Positions 1-8,241 of a stretch of DNA of 33,064 nucleotides are shown here, piece after piece; within the stretch, counting starts at the first letter, position 1, and the number at the start of each line of letters is the position of its first letter. The position numbers and the translations under genes are program-made. A model generated the notes under the pieces. The model saw nothing but the letters and a program-made list of their open reading frames with translations, made no database searches and was not told the origin of the DNA. This DNA comes from Cyanobacteria bacterium RYN_339 (GTDB lineage: Bacteria > Cyanobacteriota > Sericytochromatia > S15B-MN24 > JAQBPE01), in the NCBI GenBank assembly GCA_028287685.1, contig JAQBPE010000082.1:1-33064 (forward strand). The letters run 5' to 3'.

Positions 1-312
1 GGGCCACGATGTTGCCACCGCCCTGGGCCACGATGTTGCCGCCGCCCTGGGCCACGATGTTGGCGCCGCTGGAGGCCACGATGTTGCCGCCACCCTGGGC
101 CACGATGTTGCCGCCGCCCTGGGCCACGATGTTGCCGCCACCTTGGGCCACGATGCCCGCGCCGCTGGTGTGGATGATCTGGCCGGTGCCGGCTGCCACC
201 AGCGTGCCGCCGGAGTTGCCGACCAACGTGCCGCCGGAGTTGCCCACGACGTTGCCGCCGCCTTGGGCCACGATGCCACTGCCGTTGGTGCTGATGATGC
301 TGCCACCCTGGC
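1..312. repeat. 24-nt coding tandem repeat, 13 units
   Basis: Thirteen consecutive 24-nt units fill 1-312 with no change of period. Units at 1, 25, 97 and 121 are nearly identical (GGGCCACGATGTTGCCGCCG and onward), while those at 169-240 have diverged. On the minus strand each encodes one octapeptide of the lipoprotein. There are no spacers, so this is not a CRISPR array. The array continues past the left edge. Confidence 0.95.
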
Positions 313-502
313 TCGCTACCACGGCGGCGGGGAGACGCAGCTGGCCGAAGACCACCCCCAGCGGCGCGCGCGCGGGCGTGGGACTGGCGGCGGGGGTGGC
401 GGCCGTCTGGACGACCGCGGGCGGCGAGCCCTGGCACGCCGAGACGACGGCGAGCGTGGTCGCCAGGACGATTGCAATCAAGGGGGTGCGGCGCATCGTC
501 AT
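1..502 (-). CDS. Octapeptide-repeat lipoprotein, 3' end cut by window edge
   Basis: Reading the minus strand from ATG at 502 gives an open frame that runs off the left edge (167 codons seen). The N-terminus is basic then hydrophobic (MTMRRTPLIAIVLATTLAVV) and ends in a lipobox, VSAC, with Cys23 as the likely lipidated residue. After a Pro/Ala/Thr-rich linker, from about residue 64 on, the protein is a run of eight-residue units of the type GGNIVAQG, with variants ending STNG, GNSG or SSGA. The start lies 2 nt after the stop of the NHL lipoprotein gene upstream, so it is probably the distal gene of that operon; a second ATG at 496 is possible. I know of no assigned function; such short Gly-rich repeats could build a beta-solenoid or amyloid-like fibre, which is inference. 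Confidence 0.8.
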   Translation of the reverse strand, partial: MTMRRTPLIAIVLATTLAVVSACQGSPPAVVQTAATPAASPTPARAPLGVVFGQLRLPAAVVASQGGSIISTNGSGIVAQGGGNVVGNSGGTLVGNSGGTLVAAGTGQIIHTSGAGIVAQGGGNIVAQGGGNIVAQGGGNIVASSGANIVAQGGGNIVAQGGGNIVA

Positions 503-504
503 GG

Positions 505-2007
505 CTAGGACGCCACCCTGGAGCCGCCCACGGTGCGGATCACGTGGTTGCCGGGGTCGCACACGGTCAGCCGGCCGAACTCGAAGAACAGCCCGGTGGG
601 GCCCCGGAAGGCGGCCCGGCTGAAGCCGTCTTGGAAGCCGCTGTTCTTGCCGGCGTAGTCGGCCATGGGCGTCCCGGCGGCGGCCAGGTCCACGTAGCGT
701 ACGCGGGCATCTTCCGTGAAGTAGAGCCGGTTGTTGTCGCCCAGCGCCAGGCCGTGCGGCCCGTCGGCGCAGGTGGCGAGCGGCACGCGGACGCCGGGGT
801 CTTGCGCATCGAGGTCGAAGTAGCTCAGGCTGTGGTCGCCCTCGTCGGCCACGTAGAGCTTGCCGCCGCCGTACGCCAGCCCGCAGGGCTCCATGAAGCC
901 GGTGGCGAAGGTGGTGACCCCGCCTTGGGGGTCGATGCTCCGGAGCTTGTGGTTGCCGGCGTCGGCCACGTAGAGCTGCCCGCCCCCAGCCACCGTGATG
1001 GCGCGCGGGCGGTTGAAGCGGGCCGCCGTGCCCGAGTCGTCCACGTCGTCGGCCACGCCGCCCCCCGGTGACGCGGGCGCGCCCACGAAGGTGCTGACGC
1101 CGCCGCCTTCGAACGCGTAGAAGCGGATGGCGTGGTTGCCCGTGTCCGCGATGTAGAGCCCGCCGGTGCCTTGGACAAGGCCTTGCGGCGCGTTGAACTG
1201 GGCCTGCAGGCCGTCCGAGGCGTTGGCGTAGCCCGCCGGCGACTTCACGTCGCCTGCCCGGCAGGTACAGCTCTGCCCGGTGAAGCGGTAGAGCGCGTTC
1301 CTGTTCGTGTCGGCAACGTAGCCGTCGGCGGCCAGGCCCATCGGCGCGTCCAGGACGTCGTCGCGGGTGCTGTCGACCGTCGACACCAGGCCCGCCGGCA
1401 GCAGGCCGCCCCCGGTCAGGACGATCTTGTCGGCCGCGGCCTGGCCGTCGAACGGCGTCAGGAGGGCGATCGCGAGCTGGCCGAAGGCCACGGCGTCGTC
1501 CGAGCCCGGGGTAAAGGAGTAGGCCGCCTTGACGTCGCTGATGGCGTCGTAGCCCGTGATGCGGCCGGTCTTGTAGGCCACCACCGTGAAGGTGTAGGTC
1601 ACGCCGCGCCGGAGGTGCTTGAAGGTGACCGGGTCCTGGACGGCCGCCCCCGAGCGCTCCAGATCGGTGATGGCCGTGCCCAGGGGGCCCTGCACCACGT
1701 TCGTGACCAGGGGCGGTTGGGCCGTGCCGCTTGCCAGCGACGCCGCCGGCACGTTCTTGTAGAGCGTGTAGGTGACATGGTGGACGTCCTGGGCCAGGGT
1801 GTACTTGGGCACCACGGCCAGCGCATGGCGCTCCGCGAAGCTGGGCCGGACCTGCATGACCGCATCCCCACCGTCGCCCGCGTCCAGCTGCGCGCCGCCC
1901 ATGGGCACCGCCGCGGGCGCCAGGACGGGCAACCCGGCCGGGCAGCCCGCGAGGGCCAAGGCGAGCGCCGCGAGGGCGATCGGGGGAAGGGGGCGGGACA
2001 GGCGCAT
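505..2007 (-). CDS. NHL-repeat beta-propeller lipoprotein
   Basis: 500 aa. The signal peptide ends in LALAGC (Cys22), predicting export and lipidation. Residues of about 50-180 form a module shared with the next three genes upstream, recognisable by HLRRGVTYTFTVVAYKTG. The C-terminal part, about 220-500, holds five to six NHL blades with the pattern LYVADxGNHxxRxxD (GLYIADTGNHAIR, QLYVADAGNHKLR, KLYVADEGDHSL, LTVCDPGNHVIR). NHL propellers bind protein, RNA or ligands or serve as scaffolds; no catalytic signature is evident. ATG at 2007 lies 4 nt after the stop of the upstream gene, so the two are co-transcribed. Specific role unknown. Confidence 0.9.
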   Translation of the reverse strand: MRLSRPLPPIALAALALALAGCPAGLPVLAPAAVPMGGAQLDAGDGGDAVMQVRPSFAERHALAVVPKYTLAQDVHHVTYTLYKNVPAASLASGTAQPPLVTNVVQGPLGTAITDLERSGAAVQDPVTFKHLRRGVTYTFTVVAYKTGRITGYDAISDVKAAYSFTPGSDDAVAFGQLAIALLTPFDGQAAADKIVLTGGGLLPAGLVSTVDSTRDDVLDAPMGLAADGYVADTNRNALYRFTGQSCTCRAGDVKSPAGYANASDGLQAQFNAPQGLVQGTGGLYIADTGNHAIRFYAFEGGGVSTFVGAPASPGGGVADDVDDSGTAARFNRPRAITVAGGGQLYVADAGNHKLRSIDPQGGVTTFATGFMEPCGLAYGGGKLYVADEGDHSLSYFDLDAQDPGVRVPLATCADGPHGLALGDNNRLYFTEDARVRYVDLAAAGTPMADYAGKNSGFQDGFSRAAFRGPTGLFFEFGRLTVCDPGNHVIRTVGGSRVAS

Positions 2008-2011
2008 GGGG

Positions 2012-2554
2012 CTAGAGGATCGCTTCCGTGGCGGTGGTGTCCTTCACCGTGCCGCCCGTGACCGTGACGGCCCCAGAGGCCGTGCCGTCGAAGGTCTGGT
2101 CGATCAGCACCACGGGCACCCCGCTGGTGACGGGCTGGTCCTGGTCGCCGCCGGCGACGACCTTGGTGGTGAAGGCGGAGGTGGAGCTGGCATCCACGCT
2201 GATCTTCAGGCTGTTGTCCGCGCTCTTGTAGGCGAAGGCCTTGATGGTGTAGTCGGTGCCCTTATGCAAATGCACGAAGCTCACGGCGTTGCCGTTCGGG
2301 TTGCCGTTGATGGTCTTGGTAAGGCCGACCTGCGCCGCGTTGGCCCACAGCTGCACGTCCAGGTGGTTGATGTCGCCGGGGCCGTAGGGCTTGATCACGG
2401 CCTGGAGCTGGCGATCGCCGCCCACGCGGGGCATCACGACCAGGGTGACGGTGCCTTCGTCGGGGGCCTGGACCACGGGCGGGGACGCAACGCAGCCAAG
2501 CGCCACCAGGGTGGCACCGCCCAGGGCCAGGGCGAGGATATATTTCGGGTTCAC
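2012..2554 (-). CDS. Lipoprotein consisting of the propeller family's N-terminal module alone
   Basis: 180 aa from a GTG start at 2554, chosen because AAGGAG lies about 6 nt upstream and the signal peptide begins there (MNPKYILALALGGATLVALG, then Cys21). The frame is open further upstream but that part overlaps the preceding gene. The mature part matches the N-terminal module of the neighbouring 519-aa NHL lipoprotein: compare VSFVHLHKGTDYTIKAFAYK here with VTFAHLHKGLVYTVKARAYL there, and VPVVLIDQTFDG with VPIKLVDQTYDG. It has no NHL blades. It may be a partner or competitor of the propeller proteins, or the product of a duplication that lost its propeller. Function unknown. Confidence 0.85.
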   Translation of the reverse strand: MNPKYILALALGGATLVALGCVASPPVVQAPDEGTVTLVVMPRVGGDRQLQAVIKPYGPGDINHLDVQLWANAAQVGLTKTINGNPNGNAVSFVHLHKGTDYTIKAFAYKSADNSLKISVDASSTSAFTTKVVAGGDQDQPVTSGVPVVLIDQTFDGTASGAVTVTGGTVKDTTATEAIL

Positions 2555-2579
2555 GGCGTTCTCCTTCTGGGGCGGGGGC

Positions 2580-4139
2580 TTAAAGCTTGCGCAGGCGGTT
2601 GTTGTTGCTGTCGAGGATGTAGAGCGTGTTGCCGGCTCGGGCCAGGCCGTTGGGTTGGTTGAAGCGGGCCGCGCGGGGTGGGCCCTCGTGGTAGCCGGCG
2701 TCACCGGTACCGGCCAGGGTGGTGACCTGGCCGGCGGTCAGGTCCACCCGCCGGATGGCGTGGTTGCGGGCGTCGGCCACGTAGACGTAGCCGCCGCCCA
2801 CGGCGAGCGCGCCGGGGAAGTTGAAGCGGGCGGCAGCCAACGCACCGTCGGCCAACGCGGGGTTGCCGGCGGCGCCGGCCAGGGTCCGCAGCTTGTCCGC
2901 GCCGACGTCGTAGCGCCGCAGGCGGTGCTCGTCCAGCATGAGGATGTTTCCATCGGCTTCCAGGGCCAGGCCAGCGGGGGCCGCCAGGCGCGCGGGCGAC
3001 TCGCCGTCGTCGGAGTCGGCGTAGCCGGACGTGCCGTCGCCGACCACGGTGGTGAGGGCACCGTGGGGGATGGTCAGCGTGAAGGTGACGTCCACGGAGC
3101 GCAGCTTGAGGTTGCCCACGTCGGAGACGTAGAGCTTGAAGTGGGTAGGATCCGTGCCGGCGGCCACGAGGTGGCCGGGCTTGTTCAGCAGGCCGGTCTG
3201 TAAGGGCAGCAGGCTGGTGTCGTCGGCGCCCGCCACGCCGGGGGTGCCGGCCACCAGTTGCATCACGCCCGTGGCGGGATCCAGTTGGTAGATGACGTGC
3301 AAGGCGTCGTCGGCCACGTACAACATGCCGTTCGGCCCCAGCGCCAGGTCCGCGGGGTTGGAGAGGCTGAACGCCGGGGTGCCCTGGGGGAAGACCTGGC
3401 TCACGCTGCCCCCGGCATCCACCTTCAGGATGCGGTAGTTGCCGCCATCGGCCAGGTAGACGTTGCCCGCGGCGTCGGCCGTGATGGCGGTGGCCTTGCG
3501 CAGCTGCACCAGGCGCGGGTCGGCGTTGAAGTCGTTGCCTGAGCTGCCGGCGCCTGCGACCCAGCTCGTGGTGGTGGCGCCCACGACCACGGCGTGGCCG
3601 GCGCTGGTGGCGAAGCCGCCGTCCCCCACCACCAGCGCGGGGGCGGTGGCGGCGGCGTTGGTGTAGGCGCCGTCGTAGGTCTGGTCCACCAGCTTGATCG
3701 GCACGCCGGCCGCCAGCGTGGGGGCGTCCTGGAAGTCCACGCCCGCCACGGTCGAGAGCGTGGCCTGGGAGCTGGCGTCGTCGCTGATGGGCGTATTGTC
3801 GGCCAGGTAGGCGCGCGCCTTCACGGTGTAGACCAGGCCCTTGTGGAGGTGCGCGAACGTGACGGCATGCCCGTCCAGCGGCGCGTCCACCGCCTTGGTC
3901 AACGTGCGCGGCGCGCCCACCGGCGTGCCTGCCAGCTCCAGCACGAGCGTGAGGTGGTCGATGTCCTTGGCTTCGTACGGCAGGATCGTGGCGGCCAGGT
4001 GGCGCGACGCGGCGATCCGCGGCGTGATCGCGATGGTCAGGTCGTCGCCCGGCAGGCTGGCGGGGGGCGTGGCCTGGCAGGCCGCCAGGAGGGCGGCCCC
4101 GGAGCCCAGCAGGAACAGGGAGGCGTGCATGCGGGTCAT
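2580..4139 (-). CDS. NHL-repeat beta-propeller lipoprotein
   Basis: 519 aa from ATG at 4139, which lies 4 nt after the upstream stop; a second ATG three codons on is an alternative. The signal peptide ends in ALLAAC (Cys21). Residues of about 30-165 are the shared beta-sandwich-like module (FAHLHKGLVYTVKARAYL, VPIKLVDQTYDG). From about residue 230 six NHL blades follow: NVYLADGGNYRILKVD, MLYVADDALHVIYQLD, KLYVSDVGNLKLRSVD, NILMLDEHRLRRYD, YVYVADARNHAIRRVD and TLYILDSNNNRLRKL. Six blades make a full NHL propeller. It is likely surface- or periplasm-anchored. Paralog of its two propeller neighbours; ligand unknown. Confidence 0.9.
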   Translation of the reverse strand: MTRMHASLFLLGSGAALLAACQATPPASLPGDDLTIAITPRIAASRHLAATILPYEAKDIDHLTLVLELAGTPVGAPRTLTKAVDAPLDGHAVTFAHLHKGLVYTVKARAYLADNTPISDDASSQATLSTVAGVDFQDAPTLAAGVPIKLVDQTYDGAYTNAAATAPALVVGDGGFATSAGHAVVVGATTTSWVAGAGSSGNDFNADPRLVQLRKATAITADAAGNVYLADGGNYRILKVDAGGSVSQVFPQGTPAFSLSNPADLALGPNGMLYVADDALHVIYQLDPATGVMQLVAGTPGVAGADDTSLLPLQTGLLNKPGHLVAAGTDPTHFKLYVSDVGNLKLRSVDVTFTLTIPHGALTTVVGDGTSGYADSDDGESPARLAAPAGLALEADGNILMLDEHRLRRYDVGADKLRTLAGAAGNPALADGALAAARFNFPGALAVGGGYVYVADARNHAIRRVDLTAGQVTTLAGTGDAGYHEGPPRAARFNQPNGLARAGNTLYILDSNNNRLRKL

Positions 4140-4143
4140 CGGC

Positions 4144-5517
4144 TCACCGCACCCGGTACAAATCGGTGGAGGATGAAACGAACAGCGTTCCGTCCGGCGC
4201 CACGGCGATCGCCGTGGCTCCCGCGAGGCTGGTGACCTGGCCGTCTTCGCCGATCGCCGACAAGGTCCCCACCCGGCCCTCGCGGTCCAGACGGCGCACG
4301 CCGCTGCCATCCAGGAACCACAGGTTGCCGTTGGGGTCGAGCGCCAGGTCCTGGATCGCGCCTGCCAGCGCGGCCGAGCCGGCGGGGCCGTCCGCGGCGA
4401 CGCCTTCGAAGGGGTCCCTCAGGAGCGTACGCACGAAGCTGGCGTCGGCCTCCCGCAGGGCGGCCGTGGCGGATTGGGCCACGTAGATCGTGCCGTCGCG
4501 GCCCACGGCCAGCGCTCCCGGGTCCGCGAGGGCGGCGGTGGCCAGGGTGCCGTCCGTCTGTTCGGACCGATCGAGCTGGCCGAACAGGCGCGTGAGGGTG
4601 CCGCTGCCGAGGTCGAAGCGCTGGACCACCTGGCGCACGCCGTCGGCATACAAGAGGGTGTTGCTGGTGGCCTCGAAGCAGAGCCCGCCGGGGGCCTCCG
4701 TGCCGTTGCCGCCGGCGCTCACGAAGTTCGTGAGCGGCGTGGGGGCGCCGGCCGGCAGCGCCAGCTTGCCCAGCTTGTGGAACTGGCTGTCGGCGTAGTA
4801 GAGCGTCTGGCTGGTGGGGTCGAGCGCCAGGGCGGAGGGCGCGCCGAGGCTCGCGAGGGAGGTGACGGTGGGGACCAGGGCGGCGTCCAGCACCACCCGC
4901 TTGATCTCCTCGCCGGTGGCGGCGTAGATCGTGGAGGCGTCCGCCGCCACCAGCCGGCTCGCGACCCAGTTCACCGCCACCGGCTCCGCCACGTAGGGCT
5001 TGCGGTCGGCCAGCAGTACCCGGAGCGTGGCGACGGTCGGCGACCCGGCCCAGCCGACGTTGTCGTCGCTGGTGCTCGCGTCCACGCTGGAGCCCGTGGC
5101 CTGGCTGATCTGGTTGGCGGTCGTGGAGCCGGGGGTGCGGTAGGCCCGCACCGTCACGCGGTAGGTGGTGTTGGCCCGCAGGTGTTGGATGTTTAGGGGC
5201 TCGTCCAGCCGCTCTTCGGGCACGTTGACCGTGATCGGGGCCACGCCCGTGGTGGCGAGCTCCACCTCGAGGTGGTCCACGTCGGCCCGCGTGTAGCGGC
5301 CGTCCAACGCCACCGTGCCGCCCAGCTGGGTGCCCTGCAGGGTGCGCTGGCCGGTCCAGGTCTTGGGCGGGTTCAGCACCAGCGAGGCGCCGGCGGCGAC
5401 GGGCGGCCGCGCGATCGGCGCCCCAACGGCGCAACCGGCCAACAGCGCGAGCGCGCTCGCTAGCCCAACGGCGGAGCGGGCGGACAGGTCGACGTTGTTG
5501 AACGGAGAGAGGCGCAC
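4144..5517 (-). CDS. NHL-like beta-propeller lipoprotein
   Basis: 457 aa from GTG at 5517. The signal sequence is longer than in the paralogs but ends in a clear lipobox, LLAGC (Cys29). Residues of about 35-155 are the family module (HLRANTTYRVTVRAYRT). Six more degenerate blades follow (TLYYADSQFHKLGKL, LLYADGVRQVVQRFDL, TIYVAQSATAALREAD, NLWFLDGSGVRRLDREG, TLFVSSSTDLYRVR). It is the first of five tightly spaced minus-strand lipoprotein genes, and an AT-rich, promoter-like stretch lies just upstream. No start with a better ribosome site was found; AAGAGG abuts the GTG. Confidence 0.87.
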   Translation of the reverse strand: MRLSPFNNVDLSARSAVGLASALALLAGCAVGAPIARPPVAAGASLVLNPPKTWTGQRTLQGTQLGGTVALDGRYTRADVDHLEVELATTGVAPITVNVPEERLDEPLNIQHLRANTTYRVTVRAYRTPGSTTANQISQATGSSVDASTSDDNVGWAGSPTVATLRVLLADRKPYVAEPVAVNWVASRLVAADASTIYAATGEEIKRVVLDAALVPTVTSLASLGAPSALALDPTSQTLYYADSQFHKLGKLALPAGAPTPLTNFVSAGGNGTEAPGGLCFEATSNTLLYADGVRQVVQRFDLGSGTLTRLFGQLDRSEQTDGTLATAALADPGALAVGRDGTIYVAQSATAALREADASFVRTLLRDPFEGVAADGPAGSAALAGAIQDLALDPNGNLWFLDGSGVRRLDREGRVGTLSAIGEDGQVTSLAGATAIAVAPDGTLFVSSSTDLYRVR

Positions 5518-5523
5518 CCTCTT

Positions 5524-5532
5524 TCCATAACA
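5524..5532 (-). promoter_or_regulatory. Candidate extended -10 element for the lipoprotein operon
   Basis: On the minus strand TGTTATGGA ends 6 nt before the GTG at 5517, inside the only AT-rich stretch (5518-5572) of this cluster. The TG dinucleotide and TAT fit an extended -10 box but the rest of the hexamer is poor. The same 6-8 nt spacing to the start codon is seen with better boxes elsewhere in the window, and would give a nearly leaderless mRNA. Confidence 0.35.
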
Positions 5533-5569
5533 AGCCGGACGGCTAAACTTGCTAAGGTAATGTTAAGAT

Positions 5570-6775
5570 TTACTTAAAGACCGGGGGCGGGGCGGCCTCC
5601 GGCTGGGCCGGCGCGAGGGCCAGCAGCTCCTTGGGGATGAGCTCCCACTGGGTGGTGGTGCCGTCGTCGAAGCGGATCACCAGCACGCCGGGAGCGGCCG
5701 GGTTGGGCGGGTCCACCTGGCCGATCTTGCTGTTGTCCTCCGTGGAATAGACCAGCGCCGCGGCCTGGTCGTGCTTGTCGCTGGTGCTAGCCGCGATGCG
5801 GACCTTGGCGTTGACAAGCGTGAAGTCCAGCGTGCCCTTGGCCTTGGCGGCATCATAGGCCACGGCCAGCTGGAAGGGCTCCGGGCCGTCCGCGGTGTCG
5901 GCCGTGATCGTGCCCGTGAGCGCCAGGTCGGCCTGCTTGAGGTGGGCGTCCAGGTCCAGCGCCAGCTTGGGCAGGTTGCCGGCCAGGCGCAGGTGCGTGA
6001 AGGTCTTGCCCAGGACCGTCAGCGCCTGCTCGTCGGCCGTCAGGCTGGCGTTGAGGGCGAGCGCCGTGTCGCCATGCGGCACCAGCGCCACCTCGAGCTT
6101 GATCGCGTTGGGGTCGACCGGGACCTCGTTGCCCATGAACTTGTAGGGGGTCGGGGCGGCGCCCACCTGCTTGCTCCAGCCGGCCGCCGTGACCGCCAGC
6201 GTGAGCGAGCCCGTGGTGCCGTCGGGCGTGGCCAGCACCGTGATCGTGCAGGTGCGCTGCTTCTCCGAGGGCTTGGCGAAGGCGAAGCCCAGCTTGGTGC
6301 CGCCGCTCTCGATGGCCGTCACCTCGCCGGTGGCGTCGTCGTAGCTGACCTTGCCCTGGCCGTCCGGGCCCGCGGCCAGGCCGGCCAGGTGGTAGGTGTC
6401 TTGCAGGGCCGCGCGCTGCAAGGCGGCATAGAGCGCGTCGGCTTGCAGCCCGGCGGAAGCGGGGCGCGCCTGGCTCGCCGCCAGGCCCAGGGCGCCGGCG
6501 GTCACCAGCGGGCCGCCCGCGCTCGCGAAGGCGCTCGAGAGGGCCGCGGAGACCTGCTTGAAGCTGTTGTTGGACAGCTGCGCCGAGACGGCCTGCACGC
6601 TCTGGGTGGCCTGCTTGAGCGAGGCGTTCTGGCTCAGGCTGAGGGTGCGCGTCACCGCGACCACCTGCTGCTGCTTGGCCTGCAGGGGCGTCTGCAAGAG
6701 GGTGGCGTTGGGCTTGGGGCTGGCGCAGCCGGCCACCGTGATGGCCAGGAGCAAGAACGGCAGGGGGCGGCGCAT
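5570..6775 (-). CDS. Lipoprotein, paralog of the adjacent repeat-bearing lipoprotein
   Basis: 401 aa with signal peptide ending TVAGC (Cys17). GGAGAG lies about 5 nt before ATG 6775. The protein follows the same plan as the gene just upstream: a Gln-rich helical start (LQAKQQQVVAVTRTLSLSQN against LAAKQQKVDLLTGALSYQSN), a shared FMGNExPxDP motif near the middle, and a C-terminal EDNSKI motif followed by xxxDGTxxxW. Where the paralog has octapeptide repeats this one has an Ala/Gly stretch (about residues 80-105). The middle, rich in alternating polar and apolar residues, is probably beta-sheet. No known family recognised. Confidence 0.85.
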   Translation of the reverse strand: MRRPLPFLLLAITVAGCASPKPNATLLQTPLQAKQQQVVAVTRTLSLSQNASLKQATQSVQAVSAQLSNNSFKQVSAALSSAFASAGGPLVTAGALGLAASQARPASAGLQADALYAALQRAALQDTYHLAGLAAGPDGQGKVSYDDATGEVTAIESGGTKLGFAFAKPSEKQRTCTITVLATPDGTTGSLTLAVTAAGWSKQVGAAPTPYKFMGNEVPVDPNAIKLEVALVPHGDTALALNASLTADEQALTVLGKTFTHLRLAGNLPKLALDLDAHLKQADLALTGTITADTADGPEPFQLAVAYDAAKAKGTLDFTLVNAKVRIAASTSDKHDQAAALVYSTEDNSKIGQVDPPNPAAPGVLVIRFDDGTTTQWELIPKELLALAPAQPEAAPPPVFK

Positions 6776-6786
6776 GGGGCTCTCCT

Positions 6787-8181
6787 CTAGAAGTGGGCGG
6801 GGTAGGAAACTTGGGGCGCCGGCGTGGCCGTTGCCCGCGCCGTAGTGCCCGGGGTGGGCGCGCCGGTGGGCCCGGACACCAGGATCGCCGGCGCGCCCGA
6901 GAAGGGCGCCCAGCGCTTCACCGTGCCGTCGATGTAGCTCAGCGTGATCGTGTTCGGGTCGCCCGGCGTGGGAGTGATGTCCGCGATCTTGCTGTTGTCT
7001 TCCATGGCGTAGAGCGCCATGTCCGTGATGGCTTCCCCGGTGCGGGCGTTGGTCTGCGAGGAGATGCGCAGCCGCACCTGCGAGGCCGCATGTTCCAGCA
7101 GGAACTCCGCCTTGCCGCTGGTCTCGGCCGTCAGCTGGTAGGTGAAGGCCTCCTTGGCGCCGGGCTTGGGCTCCAGCGAGAAGTGGCCCTTCAGGCTGCC
7201 CGTGGACGCGCTCGTGAGGCGCATCTCGCCGTCCACGTCGATGCTGGGCATGCCGAACCCGAACGTGTAGTGGGTGGCCGAGGGGGTGCTGCCGTTCAGC
7301 AGCTTCATCGTATCGAAGGCGAACTCCGCGTGCAGCTGGTTCGCCGTGGCGCCCTTGGGCAGCAGCTTGATGGCGACGGCGGCGGCCTGCGGGTCGATGG
7401 GCGCTTCATTGCCCATGAAGGTGACGCCGCTGGCCTGGGCCGTGTGGTAGTAGGTGGGGTCGTACGGGTTGTACGGGTCGTACGGGGCGTTCGGGTCGAA
7501 GGCGGGCCTGCCGTTGCCGTAGTAGCGGTCGAAGCTGACCTCCGGCGGGGGCGCGGTGTAGCGCCAGCTCGGGCTGGTGAAGTCGAGCAGCAGGGAGGCC
7601 TTGGTGCCGTCGGGCAGGCCGTCCAGCGTGATCGTCTCCTGGTGCCGGTTGCCCGCGGTCTTGTACTGGAAGCCCAGGCTGGCGTCGGCGTTCCAGACGC
7701 GCTGCAGCTCGCCGCTGGCGGGGTCGACCTGGATCTGCACGTCCGCGGTCTGGGCCAGGCGGCGCGGCGGCGCGGCGAGCGCGGGGACCTTCAAGCCCAG
7801 GCTGGCGATCGCGCGGCCCAGCGCCACCAGGCCACCGCCGTTGGTGCTGATGATGCCGCCGCCGTTGGTGGAGATGATGCCGCCCCCGTTGGTGCTGATG
7901 ATGTTGCCGCCACCCTGGGCGACGATGTTGCCGCCGCCCTGGGCGACGATGTTGCCCACGGCGCCCTCGGCGCGCTTGAAGCCGGGGGCGCTCAGGTTCG
8001 TGTTGACCTGGCCCAGGCTGTCGGCGGCCTCCTTGAGGTGCTCGTTGCTCTGGTACGACAACGCCCCGGTCAGCAGATCCACCTTCTGCTGCTTGGCAGC
8101 AAGCGTGGTGGCGGTGGGCGCGGGGCAGGCGACGAGCGCACAGGCGGCCAAGGCGGCCAGGGGGGTAAGGCGGCGGGACAT
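6787..8181 (-). CDS. Lipoprotein with internal octapeptide repeat block
   Basis: 464 aa from ATG 8181 with GGGAG about 7 nt upstream. The signal peptide ends ALVAC (Cys19). Residues of about 77-120 are five to six octapeptides, first GNIVAQGG type, then GIISTNGG type, the same units that make up the protein at the left edge. A Tyr/Pro/Asp-rich stretch (PYDPYNPYDPTYY) lies near the middle, followed by FMGNEAPIDP and, near the end, MEDNSKIADI and a DGTVKRW motif shared with the downstream paralog. Stop-to-start spacing with that paralog is 11 nt. Function unknown; presumably a surface or periplasmic structural protein. Confidence 0.87.
   Translation of the reverse strand: MSRRLTPLAALAACALVACPAPTATTLAAKQQKVDLLTGALSYQSNEHLKEAADSLGQVNTNLSAPGFKRAEGAVGNIVAQGGGNIVAQGGGNIISTNGGGIISTNGGGIISTNGGGLVALGRAIASLGLKVPALAAPPRRLAQTADVQIQVDPASGELQRVWNADASLGFQYKTAGNRHQETITLDGLPDGTKASLLLDFTSPSWRYTAPPPEVSFDRYYGNGRPAFDPNAPYDPYNPYDPTYYHTAQASGVTFMGNEAPIDPQAAAVAIKLLPKGATANQLHAEFAFDTMKLLNGSTPSATHYTFGFGMPSIDVDGEMRLTSASTGSLKGHFSLEPKPGAKEAFTYQLTAETSGKAEFLLEHAASQVRLRISSQTNARTGEAITDMALYAMEDNSKIADITPTPGDPNTITLSYIDGTVKRWAPFSGAPAILVSGPTGAPTPGTTARATATPAPQVSYPAHF
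7841..7960. repeat. 24-nt coding tandem repeat inside a lipoprotein gene, 5 units
   Basis: Five 24-nt units start at 7841, 7865, 7889, 7913 and 7937. The first three encode the IISTNGGG type and the last two the NIVAQGGG type on the minus strand. The sequence TGGGCGACGATGTTGCCGCC resembles the units at 1-312 closely, so the block may spread between genes by gene conversion. Confidence 0.9.
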
Positions 8182-8241
8182 GCAGATCTCCCGGACGAAC
8201 CGGACAGGCGGGGCATGTCCTTTCTACCCCATTTGCGGCGG

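Noticed and set aside
1-312. Direct repeats as a CRISPR array
   Set aside because: The 24-nt units are contiguous with no spacers and encode in-frame octapeptides of a lipoprotein.
4136-5533. Alternative minus-strand frame with ATG at 5533
   Set aside because: It gives an Arg/Gly/Pro-rich product without a signal peptide, whereas the frame from 5517 gives a lipobox and propeller blades.
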